Source of the DNA: Micrasema longulum | Lineage: Eukaryota; Arthropoda; Insecta; Trichoptera; Brachycentridae | Length of the DNA: 64,000 nt | Assembly: GCA_022494885.1 (NCBI GenBank) | Contig: JAGVSM010003557.1 | Coordinates: 124,001 to 188,000, forward strand | Reading direction: 5' to 3' | In this document: piece by piece, positions 1 through 12,700 of the stretch | Numbering within the stretch: position 1 is the stretch's first letter | Layout: the number at the start of each line of letters is the position of its first letter | Program-made: the position numbers and the translations under genes | Notes under the pieces: model-generated | The model's input: the letters and a program-made list of their open reading frames with translations, nothing else | Told to the model about the DNA's origin: nothing | Databases searched by the model: none

Positions 1-593
1 GTAACGAGAGAATCCTTTTAATACCCTGTCATCGCTTTAATTTTCTTTCCTCCTCTTTCACAGTAGTAGCCGCTCGATTGAAATAATTTTCCCACTTATG
101 TTAGAGACGCCCCTTCTTTATAAACATTTAAGTCAAGATTGAAATGTCACTATCTAAATATTTAAATTGTTCCTTTATCCTTCTTTTTTCCTTCCCATCC
201 CCTCTCCTCTCTTCATAGTATAGTGTTAATTTTTTTATATGCGTAGTATGGTGTTAATTTTTTACATATTTTGTTAATCTTTTAATTTTTGTATAAAATT
301 CAATATGTCCATGTTTCGTTTTTAATGTTGTCTACCTCAGAACAGGTTCTACCCAGTGAGAATGGAGAGTACTTAATATGTTTGCTTATATTTTCAATAT
401 ACAAAATAACAATTGTAAAAAGGAAGTACAGAAATCTTCAAATTAAATCAATTACTTCAAGTTTTTTTTCAAAAGATATAAAACATATGCACATAAGTAC
501 ATACTTATATGCTCTGACTTTAAAAACAATGAAACCTATGGTATCGTACCAACGAGTTTTTTAAATCATTTTTGTCACACTTTTTTTTTGCAG
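1..593. other. Intron of the ADAMTS-like gene, no gene seen
   Basis: AT-rich intron sequence ending in the polypyrimidine tract and acceptor at 593. Two near-identical AGTATRGTGTTAATTTTTT units occur at about 215-262. Nothing else can be supported. Confidence 0.6.
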
Positions 594-760
594 CTCTGAA
601 GATCACCAATGGCACGTTCGTCATCAATGGGAACTTCGCCATCAGCTGGTCTGGAGAGTACGAAGCCGCTGGGACAAAATTCTTCTATAGGAGGCAGAGC
701 GGGACTATGGTGGAGGCCTTGTCGGCCCCCGGGCCCCTCACACAGTCCGTCGATGTTATG
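594..760 (+). CDS. ADAMTS-like gene, exon: spacer domain part 1
   Basis: Acceptor is a T-rich tract ending TTTGCAG at 593; donor is ATG|GTAAAA. The exon enters with two bases of a split codon and leaves in phase 0. It encodes LKITNGTFVINGNF, then ISWSGEYEAAGTKFFYRRQ and SVDVMV, the hallmark half of the ADAMTS spacer-1 domain. The spacer reads on directly into the exon at 3107, so nothing is missing between them. Confidence 0.88.
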
Positions 761-3700
761 GTAAAAAAAATGAATCGAAAAATAATAACGACAAATATCA
801 ATACATGATCATCAATACGAAATTCATCCTAATCTATTACCATCCAAAAACATGTATTGTTTTTCAACAAATTATTCAAAAATGCTCATTTTTGTCTGGA
901 CATTCTATTTTGAAGGATTGTAATCATATAATATAAATGTAACGTAAAAGCAAACACGATATCTTGTAGAGTCTTTTTTTTACTTTTAATGCGCATTTAT
1001 GCATTTGGAAAAAAACCGACTCATTTTATGTTAACACTTATTTCAGTTTTTATATTAAAGCATGAATATACATGGTTTTTCAGGGCCAGACTGCGAAACT
1101 TCAGAGAAACATTCCTCATGGTAAGCTTTAAAAAAAATCTCAATGGATTTTTTACAAAAAGACTAAAATTTAAAAAAAATCGTGATCTCAAAATGTAGTA
1201 AATTTTTAATTTTTCGGACAAGCAGCACCTCCACAAACCCTTACCCCTCTCCATCCCAGCCACTTCACTTATCCGCGTCTGGTGCGTATCGCTTCGTTGG
1301 TCAAAAACGTTTTTATATCTTTTTTTTGTTGAGGAGGGGTCGGGGTTTGCGAAAGGGATGCTTGTCCAAGAAATTAAAGATTTACTCCATTTTGAGATTA
1401 TAAAAAAACCTTATTTTTTATAAATGACTTTTTGGAAAATTTTTACTAGGATTTTTTTAAAAGCTTACCGTTAGGAATGTTACTCTAAAGTTTCGCGGTC
1501 TGGCTCTAAAAAAACGTGTATTATTATGCATAATTACGACTACGCAATTGAATTTGAATTTAATAAATTAAATTTTGCATTTCTTGTTCAATCCACATTT
1601 TTATTCTGATAATTTTTTTTACTGCAGTCAATGCTCAAACCACGTTTCTAATGTATTTTAATCACTTAGTTCACAGGCTAGATTGTTACCGTCCGTGCGC
1701 TCTGTAGCAGCAAGACATGCTTTTATCTAGCTCCTGTGTATTTTAAAATTAAAAATAATCTTTTGAAAAAGGAGAACTAAAATTCCAACCACCTATAAGC
1801 TCTGTAGCCGCAGGGCGTGTTGAGATATTTATTGTACAGCACCCTGGAAGTGATTTTTCACAAAAATGGGTCTATAAAAATTATCCGGAATATTTTTTTT
1901 TTCAAACACAGCTGAACAAGTTATTAATGTAACAGTTTCAAGTTGAATAACTCACCCTCGTTATGAATTCAGATATAATTTTAAAAATTTATATACACTG
2001 GTTTATTTTATTTTCTTTTAATAACATGTACGTCAAAACTGTATTTTTCTAAACTCTATTATTTTTTTAAAAAACATACATTGCTATATGCCTAAAATTT
2101 ATAAACAAAAATACAAAATATATGACGCATTCAGTAGAAGTTTAAAACAATTTAATATTAATGTAGAAATCAATAGAAAGTCGGCCTCATGGTGCAGTAG
2201 TCAACCGCGTTTGCCTACCATGCGGACTTCAGTCTGTTGCGAGCGTTCGCCGGCTACTTTTCTCCTCGAACTTACTAAAATGCCTATATGTACGCTAAGA
2301 TACTGCACAAATCGATCTGGCTATTAGGAAATAGTTAATGTCAAAAAACGTCTTAATAATATGTTACAATTCGTGAGTTATCTCATGTCTCCGTGCGAAA
2401 GCGAAACGACAAACAAAGGTGACGCGTAAGCGGAAGGGAGCTACATACTGAATAGAACTTACAGTAGACCGATGTTAAGAATCCGTGCTTTTTACGGTCG
2501 GCCTCGCGGTGTAATGGTCAGTGCGTTCACCTACCGTTTAAGAGGTCTCGGGTACGATTCTCGACATTGTTGACATGAAATATTTATTTAAAAAGGTGTT
2601 TTTACACTAGAATATTTTATAGTCCCTGGACTGGTACCCGAAGCGTAAGACGGATCACCTTACCTTCACGTAACAAAAATCATCAAGATACACTGCGATT
2701 GGTGTACCAATGCAGTGCCCTGTGCACCACTAAGTGCGGAAAGGGAATAATGATGATTAAGTAGGAATCAAATTAAATAATAAAATATTTAAAGGATTAA
2801 AATAACAAGAAAATCATCAGTTTCATATAACAATTATACTGATGGTTTAATTACCATATACCACCAAAAAAGGTTTGATCTATAAGAACAAAACCCTACA
2901 CTAAATATTGTGATCAAAGCAAAATAACTCGAATCCAAATTCTTAATCTCAATCATTTGACCAGTTTTACAACTCACTTTTTTATTGTTCAATCAAAAAC
3001 CTTTTTAATAAGAATAAAAAAACCTAGCAAAAAATATATTTTTTGGAAACATAATATAATTTGTCACGTGATGCCTTCAATTAATATGTATTTTTTTTCG
3101 TTTTAGATTCTGTACCAGCATCCAAACCCTGGAATCAAATACGAATATACCATCCGAATCCCTGAAGATGAGGACAACCCGGTGGCTCCTTCCAAACCAG
3201 TGATCGCTCCAGTTCTTCTGCACAGTCTATCAAACATATCGTCTCCGCGCCACCACACCCCCACGATACATCGTCAACACAAACCGCGATCTGATCTGGA
3301 TGAAAATTCGAATACGATTCCTAAGGCTGGTAGTGATTCGATTCCTTCCAGAGAAGCGCACGATGATGAGAACGCAATAGACCACAGGAAACAGGAACAA
3401 GATAAGTTTCCTTATGGTCCAGGAGTATTGGCTACGGAGTCAGAGAAGCCTCATCAATCCCACGTGTCACCGAGACATAGGAGAAGACGATTCGTTTGGC
3501 AAATTGTCAAATATACGCAGTGTTCTAAACCATGCGCTGGTAAGCAATGTATTTTATATGCCTTCCATATTTTATTGAACTCTTTTGCTAAACATTATGT
3601 CCATTTTTTACACACGCATACGGAGCGATCGAAAACTGACACGAGGCTAATGTCATTGGTCTGTAGTTCTACAATGTAATCAGGGCAAAAAACAAACGTG

Positions 3701-6700
3701 ACCCTTAAAAGTTTTTCTTATTGTTTTCGACATAATATCAAGTCAGGAAAACTCACATTATGTTGAACATGTTTTTTTTTTTTTTTAATTATTTCTTCCA
3801 CATTGCACTTCGCTGGTGAGCGTTGCACAAACTAGGGACCTTTGTGTTTGACTTTAAATATAAATTAAGAATTACCTTAAAGGTACCACCATCGGCTAAA
3901 TCGAAATCTTGATTATGCATAATAGGGCTCGTCCGGGATTTGAACCCGGGACCTCTCGCACCCAAAGCGAAAATCATACCCCTAGACCAACGAGCCGATA
4001 TGACGAAACGAATTAGTCCTAATTATCAATGAATTTAAAAGACAACAAAGCATTTTATTACTGCAATCAAATTTGATGACTTGTGAAATTGCATTATTAC
4101 AGCTGTCGCTAAAAAAATACTTGTAAGAACATATTTTCGCAGACAGACATGGCTCGTTGGTCTAGGGGTATGATTCTCGCTTTGGGTGCGAGAGGTCCCG
4201 GGTTCAAATCCCGGACGAGCCCTTTTTTGTATTAGGTATGACCTTTTAGCTGGTTTTTTTCTTTTATTTTATATCTTAGAGCCTGTCTCTCGTAACTTGC
4301 TCACAAAATGCCCTACACCGAGAACATACATTTTCTTTTGCGTTGCTTACATGCAAAGAAAAATTGCCCGTTGCCGAACGAAAAAAGTTGCCTGAAGAAG
4401 CTTCTGTAATCTAGTAGATTTGGCATATCCGTTTAAAAAACGATAATCCATAAGCACATACTTTTTACAGGTACGAAATTGGATAAAAGAAAAAAAATAA
4501 CGGAGAACCGACATTTTATTTTTCTTTTCGTATTTAAATCAAATGCATTTTAACACTCCAACTCTTTCTTTCATTCATCATCTACCAATCCCTGGAATCC
4601 TGCAGTCCTGAAAGGCCATCGATGACGATCGACGTGGGAGGTACTATAGAGTCTCCTGGAGGTGTCTAGTATGTCCACATGCTCCACTTAGGAGCGGATA
4701 TAGAAAACGAAAAAAACACGAATTGTGTTACGTATCCCCGTGTAAAAAGAGTTTGCGGTGTAGTGTTATTTTCTTTTTTTCAGGTATCCAAACTCCTGTA
4801 TTCGCGTGCGTCCGTGACGTTGGACAAGTTCCGGTCCCGGAGCGCCGCTGCGGGGCCCGGCCCAACGCCGCAGGGTTGCGGTCCTGCGGCGGGCCCTGCG
4901 CACCTCGCTGGGCGCCCCTGCCCTGGGGCCCTTGCTCCGGCCCCTGCGGCACCCAGACCAGAGTGGTGCAATGCAGACAGGATGTGGCGCACAGCGCACT
5001 TAATGTTAAAGTAAGCACTAATAAATATCAAAAACTATACGCCAAAAATATTAAATTAAAGAACTATTAAAGAACTAGCAAGTAACACTCAGCTATGCCG
5101 ACTATTAAATGCTATAAGATTCGGCCCTCCGGGCCTTATTATATCACCTTTGTCTTATTTTCTCTGCATATTTTTTTATTTTGCAGAAATTGAACAAATA
5201 ACCATTACAGATTATTTTAATAATAATAATTATTATTTGATTAATTTATTCATTCATATTTTACTCCTACAAACTAGAATCAATGATAAAAATAATGTGG
5301 CCTCACTGGGGTTACCCGTGCCGAGGACACTCAACAATATACTTTTTTGAAATGTTTTTACATTTGAGAATAAACAAAGAAGACTTACTTAATAAACAGA
5401 GATTATTAACAAAATATTCAGACAGTTTTAAAAACAAGGTATCTATTTAAATCTATATTATCTATTTTACAAAACGCACAATGAGAATAACAAAAACCTG
5501 GGTTTGGGTGAATGAGACAATCCATTTTACTTCTACCTAGCTCCACAATCCATTTTTTATAGCCTTTTTAAACATTTTCTCATTACTAATCGTTTGAATA
5601 TATTGAAATAGAATGTACTTTTCCACTGTAGTTTTGTGTATGAATATGGGCGATATGGCATTATTCTTTTTATAGACACCGCTTGCTTTTGCCTAAAAGA
5701 TTTTTTTAATGTAAAATAATAAAATGAGTTATTAGTAAAAACAAGATCATCACATCTCGATTGAAGGTCTTAACAACTTTTGAGCTATTCGACTTCGTAA
5801 TTATCATTACACTTTTTTGGTTAGTTCAACCTAACTTGTTTTTTTTTCTTTATGTATATGTTTTGTCGTTGATTAGAGGTTTTATTTATTGAAAAAAAAT
5901 TAATTAATAATTCCCTACAAATTGAAGTGCCATCTTGTACGCGCTAGTAATGTATGCATTTAATTATATTTCATTAATACTTTCCAGATTTCATCGTCTT
6001 AGTTTCGTTCCGATTTACATACGCGCGCCGAATCTGAGTAAAAAATGAAAATAAAATTAAGACTTGTTCTAAAATTCAACATTAGCTTACAAGATTTCAA
6101 CCAGTTCATATTTTATATAAGTCAAAATCTGTTTAGTTTCAACTAATTATATATTATCTATGCATATGTAAAATTATCTTTGAAATTATTGCAATATAAA
6201 TGTAGTGCCCTATAAACGATTACGTGCCGAAAGGGCATTAAGACGATAACTATGAAGACGGCCTCAAGTCCTTTTCATATTTTTAAAGGGTCTGATATTG
6301 TATTTTTATTAAGGAGTCGTTTACCATAAAACAATCGTATACATTATACTCAAGAATGCGTTCTTTGCATAAGAAAATAGCAAGCTTTTATCACCGTTTA
6401 CTCGAAAGTAAATTTTGTAGAGTTTATTTTACTAAAAACTACAGAACCCTTTATCGTGTTATCATAAAATAATAATGACCTTAAAAATTTATTTTTTTTC
6501 AACAAAATCTGTGGGCGGTGGGTCTTACTATTATTGAATATAAAATTAAAAATAACATTACAAATTTAAATAGACTTTTCACACGCATAAAATACTTAAA
6601 CTCAAACATCCCAACACAGAATTATATTATGTAGGTCTAAAAGAAAAACGAAGGAGATCAAATGCTCAAATAGTGGTGTTTTAACGATAACAGATTAAGT

Positions 6701-9700
6701 TGTTCTAGATTTACCACTTCCTCCTTACTTGAAAGCGTTATTATTTATTTACTTTGTTTAAGCAAGAAAAGTTTTTTGGTTTAAAGGTGTACTTACGAGT
6801 ATATTATATATTTAGTCATAAAGACGTTAAACTTATGTCGTTTCTTTGCTGTTCTGAATTTGTGTTTTTTTTTTATTGTTAATAGTATTATAGTAATCCG
6901 AATTGAGTTGTAGTAACTCCTTGGAATGTCATTCGTTGGTATGTTACTTTGTAAAATACTTTGTATTGTATGATTTATAAATAAACATACAAGTACATTT
7001 AACTATCTGAACAGTGGCATCTCCGAAGTAAGAAGGTACCTACATTATTCCACAATCGAGCATCCACTACCGTCCGCTAGAGTCGATTTCGCTAGATCTT
7101 TTGGCGCTAGTATTGAATATTATGGTGTTTACGAGTATAATGTTGCAACGAATCTCTATTTCTTTGTACCTATAACATAGTTTTACTATCAATAAAATGA
7201 CTAATTTATTTACACAAATTTTTACTTGGCATTGCACTGCACTTATGCACATACTAAGGAACCGCCTCTGATTGTGACGTCAAAATTCATGACTATGCGC
7301 TTTAAAAATTCGCTTCCCTCTTTCCTCAATCCAATGAAGTACATACTATGTACTTCTGAATTACTTTCTTTCAGAACAAAGCTGCTAAGGCTATCAAATT
7401 ACAGAGAGCTCCTTTGGGCAGCTTTTCTCGTTCGACAACGAGCAAATTTTCCGTGTATGTGGGCTCCGCTAAGGAGACTTATGTCCTCAGATGCGGTGTG
7501 TGGTAGGCAAGCTGCCGTCTTCGGACGTACGATATGCAAATATGATAAATAGTAAAAAAAAACGGGAAATATAATTTCATTCTGATACTTTTTCTCAAAA
7601 AAAAAAGAAAACCGGTACAGTTTTGAGGTGCGGAAAGCAGGATAAAGATACCTCGATTTTGACGATTTTAGTTGGGTCTAATCAGTCCGGTGTGCATTTG
7701 TCTTTTTGAGAGAGTGACAGAAAAACATTCAAATTTCTCTGGTACCGCATACCCTTTTAAATTAAACACTAGTATTTTCACACAAAATATTTTTTTTAGT
7801 TTCATTCCTTAAAATATGAACGGTACAAAAATGTAAGAAATTATAATGTAAATTATAACTTTTTAAACAAATACTTCGCGAAACATCAGAGTTAATCACT
7901 CAAGTTCTCACAAAGGGAAACTTCAAACGGAACAAAATTCAGATGGAAACACTTCAGAACATATCACAAAGCAGATCGTAATGGTGGAATTCTATCACTT
8001 TAATTTAGAAGCGATAAGCCATTAATTTTTATTGATCAGTAAATCATGTTAATGTTTTACAGAGATATCATCCTTTTTACTTGTACTCAATATTTATTGA
8101 CTCCTACGTGTTTCATAATATTCCAGTTCCTTTTATACTTTGAAGTATGCGAACCGTATTGTATTTTTTAAAAGAAATACTTACGTTCTTGTTATTAAGG
8201 CTGTAGTCTGGTAAAACGCAAGCAAAATAAGGAAATCATACGATTTTGCCATTTTAAAACGAATGTTTTTTTTTAATCGCGCAATAAAAAAACATAAATT
8301 AGATAAAAACAATATTTTTTAAAGATTTTTCTGTTAAAAAACATACTTAAAAGTTTTATGTTACTAAAATATAATTACTTTTAGACCGGCAGATTACGCC
8401 ATTTCAAATTTAGACTAAACTTAGGTATCTGGGATCTCAATAAAAACTAAGTATTGAACTAAAATTTGTTATAATTATTTGAAGATAATAAATTGAACAT
8501 GAAAGTGTCCGAAGCAAAATCAGAACGATTAAAAAATTAAATAAATTGTAATTAAAGCAAAAGTTGCTCGGTAGAACAAATATTTTTTTTCAATTTTAAT
8601 AAGTAAACATGTGTACCGTAAGGTACTAGACCCGTCGGTACATACAAATCTCGGTCGGTGTGTATCTTCGTGATCACTCAGAAGAATTTATCTACAACTA
8701 TGACTTCATAATGAAGGTATGTCACTTTAGTGTGTAGATATGTATACCGTAGCGTACGCTTCCCCTTGTTACATATCGATGTACCTACCCAAAACTTGAA
8801 GGTGGGGTCAGTAGCGTATCTTCGTAATCGCTCGAGAGAATTTATCTTTAACTATACCGTCACGGTGAATGTATGACGTCCTTAACTTCTCATTGTAATC
8901 ACGGCCCTGAGAGAACAAAATATAAGCTTTGCTGGACAGCTTCAGATTTCTACATGAAATGGCTCCATCGTATCGGACCTCAGTAGGGAGTATACAGGTC
9001 AAAGAAATCTACTCTTTGGTCAGTATCTGGTTCAGGCAGAGAAAAACTTGCCGAACTCCGGCGCTGCCTAAACAGTAGGTTCGGAGATCGTGCTTTTGCC
9101 GTTGCCAGCCCCTCCCTGAAACCAATTGCCTTGACATTTACGAGTCATCGACAGTCCTAATCGGTTCAGATATCAACTCAAATCCCAATTCTTTCGTTTA
9201 TCATGCCTTCAATTTTCAAACCATAAAGTATAATATGCAGTGTTAGCTTAGTTAGATTGTAAATTTAAGTATAAATCACGCTACATAAATCAGCCAAATA
9301 TTATTATATTATTATTATCATTATTACCACGGGACCATAACTCATTTTTACTTTTATCTCAATCGTTCGTAATTCAATTTTATTATTTATATTTATTTTT
9401 TTCGTAACGTAACACGGATAAAATCTAATTTTGGGAAATAAATCATTTGAAAAATTCTCAATTGCTAAAAAAATAGACTCATGGGAATAAAATTATTCTT
9501 TGCAAATTGCAATTGTTTAAATTAAACGCTTAATGACTTTTTGACCAACTTGCATACCTTTATTTTCTCAAACAGTATCTTATTTTTATTTATTTATTTT
9601 TAGTCAAAAATACTACATAATGGACTTAAACACTACAACGACCTACCTTACTACTTGAAAACTTTTAATGGAGACAAATTTAAAATCAATCTGAAAAAGC

Positions 9701-12700
9701 ACATGATGACTGAACTAACTAGACTAGACGAGACATAAAATGACTAGACAATATTAAATTTCTAATGTAACCCTAACGGGTTTTTTAAAATTGTAAATAA
9801 ATAAAAAATAAAAAATGATAATCGATTATTTTCATTATAGGTCAGTGATGTTTTGTGTCTCGACAAACCAATGGCAGTGGTGCAGAAGTGTCAACAATCT
9901 GAGTGCGCCAATGCTGAAGCGGAAGGTCAGCTAAACACGAACGAGATCAGCCCATCCAATCGCCAACACGACCCGGCGAACCGTCATTACGACCCGGCGA
10001 ACCGGCAATACGACCCGGCAAATCGACAATACGACCCTGTGAACCGCCAACACGACCCCGACGCTCGTCAATATGACTCCGACGTTCATCAATACGACTC
10101 GGAATTCAATCAATACGACCAAAATAACCGTCGATACGACCAAACGAACCAACATCACGATCGCGACCTTCCGAATCGCCACGATACAAACAGACAGCCC
10201 GAAGTAACTTTGTTCAGAGGGCAAGATCCGGTGATCAGAACTGGTTCTAGATCAAGGAACTTTAGAGATAAAGATGATGTGGACCGGTTTACTGACGGAT
10301 CAGGAACTGTCATTACAAGGTTTACTAATAACACAAAACCTAAGCCTAACGATGGAAGAGACAAGCATGATGAACTTAGTAATGAGGTCAGCGGTAAAGC
10401 TAATGGAGGACATTGGAAAGCTGACAATGCTTGGATTTATTCAGAGTGGACTCAGGAGGTCTGTATTGAACTATTTTAATTTTTTGTAATTACCATTAAA
10501 AATTCGTTGTACTTTCATCGTTTGGATTGCTGCTATTAAATAAATAAACAATATTAAAAAATAACAATAAAAACAATACGCTCTGAGTTATTTTATCGTG
10601 CCGTTTTGTGAAACGAGACATATGCAAAGTTGCTCTATTATTGAGAAAAGAACAGGGCCAGATTCATCGATAAAAAAAAACAAAATGTCCAAGACCCCGC
10701 ACCAATACATAAATTTGAGCCAAATTTCAATAATTATACCTAAGAAGAGTAGTTTTTTTGGCTAAAAAAATTTTTGGGCTATTTTCAACGAGTTATAAAT
10801 AACTCACTGCTTATAATGCAAACACATCTAGATGTATGTGCTTTAGGTAGCATTTTGAGTGACATATTTATCTTTATAACATTTTGACGACTCAATAATA
10901 AAAAGTACTTGTAAGGCTCAAAAAGCCAAAATTTCTAGGTGTTTAAGATCCCAACTAACTGAAGCCGGAACGGCCGCATTTACTGTCATGTAATTTGAGC
11001 TGTTAGTATAATTATATAGTTATCACATGCTTAAAACTGAGGGTTCCGTTGTACATTTCAGTGCTCCGAGGAGTGCGGGCGAGGCGTCCAGACGCGGATG
11101 GTGCGATGTGCTGATCCGTCAGGATGTGATGAAAAGAAGAAACCGGTGGACTCCAGAGCCTGCTCAAGTGATAGGAAATGCGTTACCCAATCCTTCAAAT
11201 GGTTTACTGGTAAAATATTGATCATTTTTAATTAAAATCACTTTAGGAACTCCAATACAAAATATAATATGGAAATCGCGTTTGGAAACGAATGCTGGCA
11301 TTCTATAATTTTTATTGCAAAAAAAGTCATTTTTCTCAATGCAGAAATTATGGGAAGAGCTAGTTTAATTTGTTTCAGCTACTTTCACAGCATTATTTCT
11401 TACGGTATACTGCTGAGGGGAAACGTTTTAGATATTGTCTCTGTTTAAGTGCTGCAGAAGAGGGCTGTTCGAGCAATATTCAACATGAACTTCAGAGTCA
11501 CTAAGAGATAAGTCCAAAGATATTAGCATATTGACGGTCATGTTTCAATATAATTACGAAAATCTTATTTACGTTCACAAACATATTGATGACTGCAAGC
11601 GAAACAGATTTCCACTATAACATTTTACAACAGAGATGAAGAACATTTAAGAGAAGGTAATATATATAACATAATTGATAAATTACCTGGTCCATGAAGA
11701 AGAAGAGAAATTGATAAAATAATATTTTCAGGCGTTGCCTAGTATGTAGGTGAAATAATTCAATTAGATGAATCTCACCCGCATAAATAAAGGTTTCAGC
11801 TCTTTAACTTCACAAACATCAACAGATGAAAGAATTGAAGGAATATAGATGTTAAAATATAGGCAGAATGGTAAATGTTACACAGTGTGTAAAGTGGCCA
11901 CTTAAACCAGCCATTGACAGGTCATAAGCCCTGTAGATGCCTGGACTTCTATATTACCTTCTCTTAAATGTTCTTCATCTCTGTTGTAATATGTTAATAT
12001 AAACAACTCCCCAGGGAGTTGAATCCAGTCCTTGTCTACAAAAATTTGGACAAACTCAAAATACTGTAGATTTCCATAGGTTTAACACAAGAAATAAAAA
12101 TAAACTAACTACACCCACTGCTAGACTGCATTTTTTTTAATTCTTTTGCCACAGACTGCATACGATTCTACAACAAGGTACCTTTTGAAATGCAGACTTT
12201 TCCAACAAGGAATTTTAAAGATTTTGTCAAGAGACTGTTTAGAAAGAGGTACTATATTCTACTCTAGTAGAAGAATATTTGCAGGACAAGACAGCTTGGC
12301 AATAGATTCTTGTTTATTGATTTTAATTGTTTGATTTGAATTAATTAGTTTGTTGAGTTTAATTTACTGATTGTTGAATTGTATTATATAGTTTTAATCT
12401 GTTGAATTTTATGTAATGAATGTAATTAACTTTAAAAATATCTTAATAATGTTTACATTATTATGTAACTGTAGGCTAATAGCATAATGTAATATATAGG
12501 TTGGGTGCGCGTGAGTTGATTTGAGGTTAAATGAGAAAGATGGATTACGATTGAAGTTATTTATTAAGTAGTTGTACACGAATTACATCATATTATTTTG
12601 TACAGAAGGAATTTACAAAAGCGAACACTGGCGGAGAGCTGGTGGCCGGGCGACACGAAATGCCAAGATTAAATGTAATGAGTTCTCCCATGCACGGCGT

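Larger units (their letters stand above)
1995..2990 (-). mobile_element. LINE-like 3' region, interrupted by SINE-1
   Basis: Short blocks flanking the SINE (CATTCAGTAGAAGTTTAAA near 2130, AACAAGAAAATCAT near 2800, CCCTACACTAAATAT near 2895) recur in the same order at 61395-61760, where a decayed retrotransposon end reads on the minus strand. The boundaries are approximate. Confidence 0.4.

Noticed and set aside
1083..1120. Possible extra coding exon between spacer exons
   Set aside because: The spacer protein sequence runs unbroken from 760 to 3107 in phase, and this stretch belongs to an inverted repeat.
4728..5031. Three minus-strand open frames
   Set aside because: Shadows of the GC-rich ADAMTS-like exon on the plus strand.
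9931..10427. Minus-strand and alternate-frame open frames rich in Val
   Set aside because: Produced by the 21-base coding repeat read in the wrong frame.
11027..11221. 64-codon open frame over the TSP1-3 exon
   Set aside because: The other frame gives a perfect TSP1 core with matching splice phases.
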